Numbered from the stretch's first letter, positions 1 to 5,853 are shown. The stretch: 6,116 bases of DNA from Lentisphaeria bacterium UBA7640 (GCA_002483765.1 DLIO01000065.1:1-6116); one strand, 5' to 3'. Translations and numbers: made by a program. The notes: generated from the letters alone by a model not told the origin.

Positions 1-2
1 TA

Positions 3-179
3 CATCAAATGCAGAAGAACCCTCAAATATTCTATGGTTTCGGCGGTTATGAGAAGTGTTTTGATGCGCTAGCCAGTGAAGAGATGGCTGAAGAATCAGT
101 AAGTGCAAGTTTTGCACATACTGGCGGCGACAATAAAATTCATAAGACGTTTTTCACAACCTTGATGCCGTTATCTTAG
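3..179 (+). CDS. C-terminal end of an unrecognised protein (partial)
   Basis: The third forward frame stays open from the window edge to a TAG at 177-179, giving 58 residues with no start inside the window required. The peptide is mixed, with aromatic and glycine residues near its beginning (FYGFGGYEKCF), then an acidic stretch (SEEMAEE), and ends TTLMPLS. I do not recognise a family, and no membrane segment or catalytic motif is visible. The other two forward frames close within the first 75 bases, which favours this one, but 58 open codons can arise by chance and part of the reverse strand is open as well. It could be the tail of a larger gene or non-coding sequence. No clear terminator follows it. 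Confidence 0.35.
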   Translation, partial: HQMQKNPQIFYGFGGYEKCFDALASEEMAEESVSASFAHTGGDNKIHKTFFTTLMPLS

Positions 180-274
180 TCGACTGATTATTATAGTTCC
201 AGTGTGTTATCGACGTCGCTTTAATTTTTCATCGCAATCTCAGGGCAGGGAATTTGATTGTGGGAAATCTTTGT

Positions 275-334
275 AAATCGAGTCTTTACTTCGAGCTCGC
301 ATAATGCGCGCGCAAAGTAAAGCATGAAGTTATG
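275..334 (+). repeat. 60-bp repeat with GC-rich palindrome, copy 1
   Basis: This segment matches 1500-1559 at 52 of 60 positions without gaps, in the same orientation. Its core, 285-321, is an imperfect palindrome: an outer TTTACTT/AAGTAAA arm, then an alternating GC arm meeting at ATAAT. Positions 292/314 and 294/312 do not pair, nor does 297/309 in this copy. The conserved part extends 10 bases left of the palindrome and ends with AGTTATG on the right. It lies between the end of the first frame and the promoter of the NERD gene. It looks like a dispersed REP-like element rather than a transcription terminator, because no T-tract follows the stem. Confidence 0.8.
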
Positions 335-379
335 TGAATTATTCAGTGTCGTTGAGACGCTGAAAGCCCCATGCTTCAT
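324..379 (+). other. Nested hairpin upstream of the NERD gene
   Basis: A 9-bp stem with one G-T wobble (TTCAGTGTC at 342-350 with GACGCTGAA at 356-364) encloses the 5-base loop GTTGA. A 6-bp outer helix is possible between ATGAAG (324-329) and CTTCAT (374-379). There is no T-run after it, so it does not look like an intrinsic terminator. It lies upstream of the proposed promoter at 409-436 and would therefore not be in the NERD transcript from that promoter. It could be part of the neighbouring repeat element. The pairing is visible directly; any role is unknown. Confidence 0.4.
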
Positions 380-408
380 AGTTAACCAAACATAATCTCG
401 TATTTCTA

Positions 409-436
409 TTGAATATTCTTGTTTTTGGAATATGAT
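409..436 (+). promoter_or_regulatory. Sigma70-like promoter for the NERD gene
   Basis: TTGAAT at 409-414 and TATGAT at 431-436 each match the -35 and -10 consensus at five of six positions, with a 16-base spacer. Transcription would begin near 443, giving a leader of about 30 bases that contains the AGGAG ribosome site at 462-466. The position directly before an isolated gene makes this a convincing match. No operator is evident over it. Confidence 0.6.
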
Positions 437-472
437 AAGTACATCTAATTGACTAATTTTCAGGAGAAACCA

Positions 473-1453
473 ATGATTCTTAAGTCGCTCGATGGTATCG
501 TTTCGGATGATAAATTTTCAAGAGCTGGTTACAACGCCGAAAAACAGATGGAATTTTATCTGAATAGGGCTTTTGCTAACCATGGTTCAATTTTAGTCCT
601 GAATGGGATTAGAATAAAATATAACAATGAAGTTTGCCAAATTGATCATCTAGTCGTTCATGATTATGGAATGTTTATCGTGGAGAGCAAAAGCGTAACT
701 TCCAAAGTTAAGATTAACGAAGATGGCAGTTGGGAAAGATTTTGGGGTGCCCAATCTACAGGAATGCCATCTCCTGTTCTCCAGGCCGAACGGCAAGGTA
801 AGTTACTCAGAGAGTTTTTGGATGCCCATAAAGAAGAGCTCTTAAGCAAGAGACTTGGGATACAGAGAACCTTCGAGAGGATGCCAATTAAAATTATAGT
901 CGCTATTTCAGACAAAGGTAAGATCGGACGTTCCAAGCATTCAGAAAATGAATTTGTATTAAAAGCCGATCAAGTTCCAGGCAGAATTGAAGAAGTATAT
1001 AACGAACAAAAGAAGTTAGACCATTCACTCAGTTTATCTCTAAAATTACCAGATTGGCTTACTTCAAAAGAAACAGCCCCGAGGGTTACTGAATTTTTGC
1101 TGGCCAATCACTTCCCTTCAGAAACTGTAGCTACTTCAAAAACTACAACTAATTCGAAAATTGAATATTCTCAACAGGAAGAAATCAAAAAAGAATCTAA
1201 AGTTAAAGAGGAACAGAAGATTCATACATGGAACTTTTGCCCAGAATGCCACGGCAAAGTGTCTATTTTATGGGGTAATAAGTTGAAGAATTATTATTGG
1301 CACTGTAAGGATTGCGGTAAAAACATCGCAATAAATTACCATTGTCCAGAATGTAAAGAGAAACTTAAAATCAAAAAGGACAATCAGAACTATTTTATTT
1401 ACTGCGAACCTTGCAAACTGGAAGTGCTTTATCACTCAGAAGTCAAAGATTAA
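473..1453 (+). CDS. NERD-domain nuclease-like protein with two zinc ribbons
   Basis: A 326-residue protein with a NERD (nuclease-related) domain at about residues 15-145. The expected PD-(D/E)XK-like pattern is visible: E23 in NAEKQ, D58 in CQIDHLVV, and E71/K73 in IVESKS. Residues 215-250 form a charged, lysine/glutamate-rich linker. The C-terminus carries eight cysteines as two ribbons: C256/C259 with C278/C281, and C291/C294 with C311/C314, probably binding two zinc ions and perhaps nucleic acid. There is no signal peptide or membrane segment, so the protein should be cytoplasmic. The ATG at 473 is chosen because AGGAG at 462-466 lies 6 bases before it; a TTG eight codons upstream precedes that site. 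NERD is a family-level inference of nuclease activity, and the substrate is unknown. The gene stands alone, is very AT-rich, and is bracketed by direct repeats, suggesting acquisition by transfer. Confidence 0.85.
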   Translation: MILKSLDGIVSDDKFSRAGYNAEKQMEFYLNRAFANHGSILVLNGIRIKYNNEVCQIDHLVVHDYGMFIVESKSVTSKVKINEDGSWERFWGAQSTGMPSPVLQAERQGKLLREFLDAHKEELLSKRLGIQRTFERMPIKIIVAISDKGKIGRSKHSENEFVLKADQVPGRIEEVYNEQKKLDHSLSLSLKLPDWLTSKETAPRVTEFLLANHFPSETVATSKTTTNSKIEYSQQEEIKKESKVKEEQKIHTWNFCPECHGKVSILWGNKLKNYYWHCKDCGKNIAINYHCPECKEKLKIKKDNQNYFIYCEPCKLEVLYHSEVKD

Positions 1454-1499
1454 AAAAACATTGTCATGCTGTCATTTTTACCAGACTATCAATTGATCC

Positions 1500-1559
1500 A
1501 AATCGAATCTTTACTTCGAGCGCGCATTATGCGCGCGCAAAGTAAAGTGATCAGTTATG
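1500..1559 (+). repeat. 60-bp repeat with GC-rich palindrome, copy 2
   Basis: The second copy of the element at 275-334, exactly 1225 bases downstream and in the same orientation. Its palindrome core, 1510-1546, is better formed than copy 1: all positions pair around the centre at 1528 except 1517/1539 and 1519/1537. It lies 47 bases after the NERD stop codon, in the gap between two convergent genes. A stem here could weakly stop transcription from either side, but no T-tract is present on the plus strand, so a repeat identity is preferred. Confidence 0.8.
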
Positions 1560-1846
1560 GAGTGTAGACATATTTAACTTACCGAATGACATGGCGCCCG
1601 TATTCCCAATATTGGCGGTTTAGTTTTGTTGTTCGAATGATCCTGTGTAAAATCTGTCGATTAGGGCGAACAATAGCTAGGGCAGTGGCAACGTAACATT
1701 AGCCAATCATTTCCCGTGAATAATTTATCGTGAAGTTTGGTGGTTTATTTTAATAACTATAAAGCAGGCGTGGAGTAGAAAGTAAAGGTCTTTATACAAC
1801 TTGCCGTGTTATTCCTTGACGTTCTGTAAATTCTTATGAACTGTAG
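1560..1846. other. Non-coding gap between convergent NERD and zupT genes
   Basis: The gap from 1454 to 1846 is 393 bases long and contains repeat copy 2. The remainder after the repeat holds no convincing coding frame or RNA gene. Small palindromic elements are visible: CCAATATTGG at about 1606-1615, and a 7-bp inverted pair TTGTTCG (1629-1635) with CGAACAA (1667-1673) separated by 31 bases. Neither is followed by a T-run, so neither is a clear terminator for the two converging genes. Confidence 0.5.
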
Positions 1847-2683
1847 TTAGAAAAATGCTAAGCTTAGGGCCATTACCAACATTCCTGCAATTAAACCGTA
1901 AATTGAGAGATGGTGTTCGCCGTACTCTTTAGCCAGTGGTAACAATTCATCAAACGAGATGAAGACCATGATTCCAGCAACCGCAGAAAAAAGCACTGAT
2001 AGCAACGTTTCAGTTAAAAATGGCATGATAAATAACCATGCCAATAACGCTCCAGCGGGTTCCGCTAGTCCTGAGGCAAATGACCAGAAAAATGCTTTTT
2101 TACGACTGCCAGTGGCATAATAAATTGGCACAGACACGGTGATCCCTTCTGGAATATTGTGAATCGCAATTGCCACAGCGATTGAGATGCCCATGGCCGG
2201 TTCTTTCAAAGCAGCTACAAAGGTTGCGATGCCTTCAGGGAAGTTATGAAGTCCAATCGCTAGTGCGAGGAACATTCCACTGCGCAGTAAACGTTTGTTG
2301 TGAGGATGATGATGCTGATGGTGCTGATGTGCAGGAGCATCCATCTCTTCCACTTTTTTAACTTCATGGGGATTAACGGCACTAGGAATTAAGCGGTCGA
2401 TCAGGATTGTGAGCACAATGCCACCAAAAAATGCTGAAGTTGCATATAATGAACCGACCATTTTCCCATGTATCGCGCCCAGTTCAACAGTGGCCGTTGC
2501 TAGCATTTCAACGAATGAAATATAAATCATAACGCCACTGGAGAAACCCAATGAGACTGCGAGAAAGCGCGTATCGGAACGGTTAGAGAAAAATGCCAGA
2601 CAACTACCGATTCCAGTAGATAATCCTGCCAGCGTGGTTAGTATAAGCCCGAATACAACATTTCCTTCAATTCCTTCAATCAT
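1847..2683 (-). CDS. zupT: ZIP-family zinc/divalent metal importer ZupT
   Basis: A 278-residue inner-membrane protein of the ZIP family, close to the usual ZupT length, expected to bring Zn2+ and possibly other divalent metals into the cytoplasm. The two diagnostic metal-site motifs are intact: HNFPEG at 146-151 and HNIPEG at 175-180, each in a hydrophobic helix. About eight membrane segments can be seen, starting at residues 9-31, 38-60 and 78-99. Between the third and fourth lies the variable cytoplasmic loop, which carries a histidine-rich stretch at 119-129 (eight His in eleven residues), a likely metal-sensing or metal-storing loop. The start is well supported: AGGTGA lies 6 bases before the ATG. 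It converges on the NERD gene and diverges from the methyltransferase gene. Its base composition is nearer to ilvC than to the nuclease genes, so it is probably a resident gene. Confidence 0.92.
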   Translation of the reverse strand: MIEGIEGNVVFGLILTTLAGLSTGIGSCLAFFSNRSDTRFLAVSLGFSSGVMIYISFVEMLATATVELGAIHGKMVGSLYATSAFFGGIVLTILIDRLIPSAVNPHEVKKVEEMDAPAHQHHQHHHPHNKRLLRSGMFLALAIGLHNFPEGIATFVAALKEPAMGISIAVAIAIHNIPEGITVSVPIYYATGSRKKAFFWSFASGLAEPAGALLAWLFIMPFLTETLLSVLFSAVAGIMVFISFDELLPLAKEYGEHHLSIYGLIAGMLVMALSLAFF

Positions 2684-3048
2684 AAATTTTCACCTATTTG
2701 GTTAAAAAAGATAAAATTAACGCATCCCGATCTAAATAAATTAATCAGCGTTTTATTGAAAATCAATTCGATAAACTACATCAAGATCAAAATAAATCAA
2801 TTTACGCATTGAGTTTTGTCAACAACCTATAAACTAGTCGAGCAAGTTGCATTCTTTGTCGCAATATGTTATCTTATTGAGTATAGCACGGAACAACTGC
2901 ATTTTTTGAGATGTTTTTTGAGTCGATTGGTATTAGATAACACGGTATGTTCCAGTTAAGAAATCCGAAGATCAATTCAAGATGAGCATGAAGTTTAGAT
3001 AGTTTATTTGATAATAATTTCTTGGTAAAAGTGGAATGTAGAACGATT
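2684..3048. other. AT-rich divergent intergenic region
   Basis: The 365 bases between divergent zupT and the methyltransferase gene hold no convincing coding frame on the plus strand; in particular there is no small controller (C) protein gene of the kind that accompanies some restriction-modification systems. The zupT promoter region occupies the left half. On the right, GGAACA (2890-2895) and TGTTCC (2948-2953) form a widely spaced inverted pair, each next to the word CACGG. A GATAAT at 3010-3015 could be a -10 for the methyltransferase, but no good -35 is paired with it. Confidence 0.5.
2755..2822 (-). promoter_or_regulatory. Candidate zupT promoter and operator region
   Basis: Read on the minus strand, a perfect -35 hexamer TTGACA (2817-2822) is followed after 17 bases by TGATTT (2794-2799), a poor -10. 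The stretch contains four ATCAA words on the plus strand (2762, 2780, 2786, 2796), and the first is part of the inverted repeat ATTGA-AAA-TCAAT at 2755-2767. Such clustering between promoter and gene suggests binding of a regulator, but it does not match a Zur box that I recognise. The -35 is strong; the -10 and operator are inference. Confidence 0.35.
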
Positions 3049-3879
3049 ATGATGATAGAAGTAACAACCGATGTTTATCTTGGTGATTGTAAAAAACAAT
3101 TACAATTGTTTTCTGAAAATTCAGTTGATCTTATAGTAACATCACCGCCCTATGCTGATCAACGGAAAAGTACCTACGGAGGTATTCACCCCGATAAATA
3201 TGTCGAGTGGTTTTTGCCAATTTCAAAACAATTGCTTCGTGTATTAAAACCTTCAGGAACTTTCGTTTTAAACATTAAAGAAAAAGTTGTTGACGGACAA
3301 CGTAGTACCTATGTATTAGAGCTCATCATGGAAATGAAAAAACAGGGTTGGCTATGGACAGAAGAATTTATCTGGCATAAAAAAAACAGTTATCCGGGGA
3401 AATGGCCGAACCGTTTTCGTGACTCTTGGGAAAGATTACTTCAATTCAATAAAAATCGTAATTTCAATATGTATCAAGATGAAGTAATGGTGCCGATGGG
3501 TGACTGGGCGAAATCGAGATTGAAAAATCTTTCTGAAACCGACAAAATTCGCGATGACTCAAAGGTTGGAAGTGGGTTTGGCAAAAATATTTCTAATTGG
3601 TTAGACCGAGATAAAGCATATCCTACAAACGTGTTGCATTTAGCCACTGAGTGTAATAATAAAAGACACAGTGCCGCATTCCCAGAGGAGTTGCCAGAAT
3701 GGTTCATTAAACTTTTCACCAAGGAAAATGACGTAGTACTTGATCCCTTTATGGGTTCAGGCACAACACTGTTTGTCGCAAACAGAATGAGGCGTAATTC
3801 AATTGGTATTGAGATTATTCCCGAATATTATGAAATGGTAAAAGAACAATTACCACAACGTGAATTATATTTACTTTAG
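3049..3879 (+). CDS. Type II DNA amino-methyltransferase (beta class)
   Basis: Transfers a methyl group from S-adenosylmethionine to an exocyclic amino group (N4-cytosine or N6-adenine) at a specific site, protecting host DNA from the adjacent endonuclease. Counting from the ATG at 3049, the catalytic motif IV TSPPY lies at about 31-35 and the AdoMet-binding motif DPFMGSGTT at about 232-240, followed by GIEI. This order, catalytic motif first, defines the beta class; SPPY rather than DPPY favours N4-cytosine but does not prove it. The target-recognition region should lie between, roughly residues 100-205. Two adjacent ATGs (3049, 3052) are better starts than the TTG at 3022, which has no ribosome site; only a weak GTGGA lies 13 bases before 3049. 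The protein is 276 residues from this start. It leads directly into the endonuclease gene and is markedly AT-rich, consistent with a transferred unit. Confidence 0.9.
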   Translation: MMIEVTTDVYLGDCKKQLQLFSENSVDLIVTSPPYADQRKSTYGGIHPDKYVEWFLPISKQLLRVLKPSGTFVLNIKEKVVDGQRSTYVLELIMEMKKQGWLWTEEFIWHKKNSYPGKWPNRFRDSWERLLQFNKNRNFNMYQDEVMVPMGDWAKSRLKNLSETDKIRDDSKVGSGFGKNISNWLDRDKAYPTNVLHLATECNNKRHSAAFPEELPEWFIKLFTKENDVVLDPFMGSGTTLFVANRMRRNSIGIEIIPEYYEMVKEQLPQRELYLL

Positions 3880-3891
3880 GTGAAGTTGTCT

Positions 3892-4644
3892 ATGGAAAAA
3901 CTAGCAATAAAAGACGTATCTAAATATGTCAAAACTAATATCGGTATCTTTCATCAAAAAAGGATTCAATGCCTAGATAGCTTAAAGTTGTCGAACGTTT
4001 TGAGACGAAAAAATCCCTATTTATTTAAAGCTAAACACGTTTTGACCGCTGAGCAGATTATAAAAGGTTTAGTTGACGCGCATATTTCATCGAATGAAGA
4101 GACCATTTTCGGTGATTGGTTGGAGGGGCTTGCTATTTTTATAAACAACAAAGTTTACGGCGGCTATAAATCGGGGATAAAAGGAATTGACCTGGAGTTT
4201 GATTACAATAATGCCAGAAATATTGTTACAATAAAGTCTGGCCCTAATTGGGCAAACAGTTCACAAATAGCGAAAATGAGAATAGACTTCAGAACTGCTA
4301 AAAAAACATTAAGAACAAGTAATTCGCAACTGGCGATTATTGCGGTAAATGGGTGTTGTTATGGAAGAGATAATAATCCAGATAAAGGTGATTATTTTAA
4401 ATATTGTGGTCAAGCTTTTTGGGAATTCATTTCAGGAGATGCCAATTTATATACGGAAATTATCGAACCTTTAGGTTACGAAGCAAAAGAAAAAAACGAT
4501 GACTTTGTGATATCTTATTCGCAAATGATTAATAAATTCACTAAAGAATTTGCTAACGAATTCTGTAAAGATAACGGAGAAATCGACTGGGGAAAATTGG
4601 TTCGGTTTAACTCTGCAAGACGTGGCGAACCCGAGATGCGCTAA
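3892..4644 (+). CDS. Type II restriction endonuclease, PmeII/EcoO109I-like
   Basis: A 250-residue protein resembling, from memory, the PmeII-type endonucleases related to EcoO109I: a helical N-terminus with NPYLFKAKHVLTAEQIIKGLVDAHISS, then EETIFGDWLEGLAIF, GIDLEF, and IVTIKSGPNWANSSQ. It would cut DNA at the site protected by the upstream methyltransferase. From the ATG at 3892, the catalytic aspartate is probably D100 in GIDLEF and the lysine K115 in TIKSG. The usual acidic residue two before the lysine is a threonine (T113), so the third carboxylate may come from E102 or E78. ATG 3892 is preferred because AGGTGA, overlapping the methyltransferase stop, lies 8 bases before it; a GTG at 3880, immediately after that stop, is the alternative. 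The two genes are 12 bases apart and very likely share one transcript. The recognition sequence cannot be deduced. Confidence 0.8.
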   Translation: MEKLAIKDVSKYVKTNIGIFHQKRIQCLDSLKLSNVLRRKNPYLFKAKHVLTAEQIIKGLVDAHISSNEETIFGDWLEGLAIFINNKVYGGYKSGIKGIDLEFDYNNARNIVTIKSGPNWANSSQIAKMRIDFRTAKKTLRTSNSQLAIIAVNGCCYGRDNNPDKGDYFKYCGQAFWEFISGDANLYTEIIEPLGYEAKEKNDDFVISYSQMINKFTKEFANEFCKDNGEIDWGKLVRFNSARRGEPEMR

Positions 4645-4702
4645 AAAATAATCACCATGTTTTACGGTTCTACTTTGATTTCTTAACTCGGCGCCTCGCA
4701 TG

Positions 4703-4729
4703 GAATACGGCTATTTTGTCCGTGTTTTA
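4703..4729 (+). terminator. Weak possible terminator after the endonuclease gene
   Basis: An 8-bp stem with two G-T pairs (4703-4710 with 4720-4727) and a 9-base loop ends in a run of four T at 4725-4728. The stem contains only three G-C pairs and the T-run is interrupted by AA, so termination would be inefficient. It lies between the endonuclease stop and the ilvC promoter, where a terminator would be expected. Confidence 0.25.
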
Positions 4730-4733
4730 ATGA

Positions 4734-4761
4734 TTGAAAAAAGTGTGTGCTGAGGTATATT
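4734..4761 (+). promoter_or_regulatory. Sigma70-like promoter for ilvC
   Basis: TTGAAA at 4734-4739 and TATATT at 4756-4761 are separated by 16 bases. The -35 matches consensus at five of six positions and so does the -10. The start point would be near 4768, giving a leader of roughly 50 bases. That leader is too short for a branched-chain attenuator, and no leader peptide rich in Leu, Val or Ile codons is visible. An ilvC-specific activator gene such as ilvY is not next to it. Confidence 0.5.
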
Positions 4762-4816
4762 AGTAACTTTGAAATTCCCAAAACATTGTAATTAATTATT
4801 AAGGAGAACAGAACAG

Positions 4817-5797
4817 ATGAAAATTCTGCACGACAGCGGCGTTGATCAAAATGTTTTAAACGGCAGGACGATCGCGGTTATCGGTTACGGAGCCCAAGGA
4901 AGAGCTCAGGCACTTTGCATGAGAGATTCCGGGGTTAATGTTATTATTGGCCTGCGCAAAGGAAAATCATTTGATAGTGCCGTTGAAGACGGCTTTGAAG
5001 TGCTTGATGTGGCTTCTGCTTCTGCTAAGGCGGATATTATTCACATGTTGCTCCCAGACGAAACCCATCAAGAGGTTTATGAAAACGAAATTAAACAAAA
5101 TCTAAAAAAAGGTAATACCCTTTCATGTTCGCATGGTTTTAACTTTGTTTTCGGTTTTATAACTCCACCTGAAGGAATTGACGTAATCATGGTTGCTCCT
5201 AAAGGACCAGGAACTGAAGTGCGTAAAGTTTTCGTTCAAGGGTTTGGAGTTCCAGGATTAGTTGCTGTTCGTCAGGACGCGACTGGCAAAGCTTGGGATA
5301 CCGTTTTGGCCATGTCCAAAGCGCAAGGGTTGACTCGTGGCGGCGTACTGAAATGTACTATGGAACAGGAAACTTATGAAGACCTGTTCGGTGAACAAAA
5401 CGTGCTTTGCGGCGGTTTAGTTGATCTGATGAAATATGGTTTTGAAACGCTGGTGGAAGCTGGTTATCCTGCTGAAATGGCGTATTTTGAATGTGTTCAT
5501 GAAACTAAATTGATCGTTGACCTGATTTATGAAGGTGGCATCCAGAACATGAATGCAGTCATTTCGAATACTGCAGAATGGGGCGAATATGTCAACGGTC
5601 CGCGCATTATCACGCCAGACGTCAAAGAGCGCATGAAAGAATCGTTGAAAGATATTGAGTCTGGTAAGTTTGCACGTGAATGGATTGCCGAAGCCCGCAA
5701 TGGCGCGCCAAATCTAAAACGCAAACGGGAAGAGCTTGGCAAACACCAAGTAGAGATTACCGGGGCCAAAATCCGTGCGCTTTTTGAAACAAAATAA
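4817..5797 (+). CDS. ilvC: Ketol-acid reductoisomerase, class I
   Basis: Converts 2-acetolactate or 2-aceto-2-hydroxybutyrate to the dihydroxy acids in valine, leucine and isoleucine synthesis, using Mg2+ and NAD(P)H in the cytoplasm. At 326 residues it is a normal short class I enzyme. The N-terminal Rossmann domain has GYGAQG at 23-28 (most relatives have Ser in place of A26). The catalytic histidine is H106 in SHGF. The knotted C-terminal domain has the metal ligands D189 and E193 (DLFGEQ) and E225 and E229 (FECVHE), plus S250. The start is set by AAGGAG at 4801-4806, 10 bases before the ATG. The loop that chooses the cofactor (residues 46-51, LRKGKS) appears one residue shorter than the common seven-residue form. 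The gene is transcribed alone, with its own promoter and strong terminator; no ilvB, ilvN or ilvD is adjacent. Confidence 0.95.
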   Translation: MKILHDSGVDQNVLNGRTIAVIGYGAQGRAQALCMRDSGVNVIIGLRKGKSFDSAVEDGFEVLDVASASAKADIIHMLLPDETHQEVYENEIKQNLKKGNTLSCSHGFNFVFGFITPPEGIDVIMVAPKGPGTEVRKVFVQGFGVPGLVAVRQDATGKAWDTVLAMSKAQGLTRGGVLKCTMEQETYEDLFGEQNVLCGGLVDLMKYGFETLVEAGYPAEMAYFECVHETKLIVDLIYEGGIQNMNAVISNTAEWGEYVNGPRIITPDVKERMKESLKDIESGKFAREWIAEARNGAPNLKRKREELGKHQVEITGAKIRALFETK

Positions 5798-5804
5798 TAT
5801 CTAT

Positions 5805-5836
5805 AGCCCGACTTGCAAAAGTCGGGCTTTTTATTT
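5805..5836 (+). terminator. Strong intrinsic terminator of ilvC
   Basis: A perfect 10-bp stem, AGCCCGACTT (5805-5814) with AAGTCGGGCT (5819-5828), closes a GCAA loop and runs into TTTTTATTT. It begins 8 bases after the ilvC stop codon. This is a textbook Rho-independent terminator and separates ilvC from the downstream channel gene. Confidence 0.95.
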
Positions 5837-5853
5837 AATGAATTTTCAAATTG

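Noticed and set aside
210..226. Terminator after the first partial frame
   Set aside because: CGACGTCG is a self-complementary 8-mer with no loop; although T-rich sequence follows, it cannot form a standard terminator hairpin.
275..334. Integron attC site reading of the repeat elements
   Set aside because: The spacing of repeat-gene-repeat and the folded core invite it, but no matching RYYYAAC and GTTRRRY end boxes pair across the element, and the single AGTTATG on the right does not fit the consensus. No integrase is in the window.
664..936. 90-codon minus-strand frame inside the NERD gene
   Set aside because: It overlaps the nuclease domain on the opposite strand and shows no recognisable motif; it is a shadow frame.
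1510..1546. Bidirectional terminator between the NERD and zupT genes
   Set aside because: The stem is strong but no T-tract follows it on the plus strand, and the same element also occurs upstream of the NERD gene and after an existing terminator at 5854, so a dispersed repeat explains it better.
2170..2361. 63-codon plus-strand frame opposite zupT
   Set aside because: It lies wholly inside a well-supported ZIP transporter gene on the other strand; its cysteine- and aspartate-rich ending is simply the reverse of the histidine-rich loop codons.
2684..3021. Controller (C) protein gene for the restriction-modification unit
   Set aside because: Stops are frequent in the forward frames and only very short openings exist, so no roughly 80-residue helix-turn-helix protein can be encoded ahead of the methyltransferase.
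4680..4712. Degenerate fourth copy of the palindromic repeat
   Set aside because: The order TCTTAACT, CGGCGC, CTCGCAT loosely follows copy 1, but gaps are needed, the right arm is missing and no palindrome forms, so the similarity may be chance.
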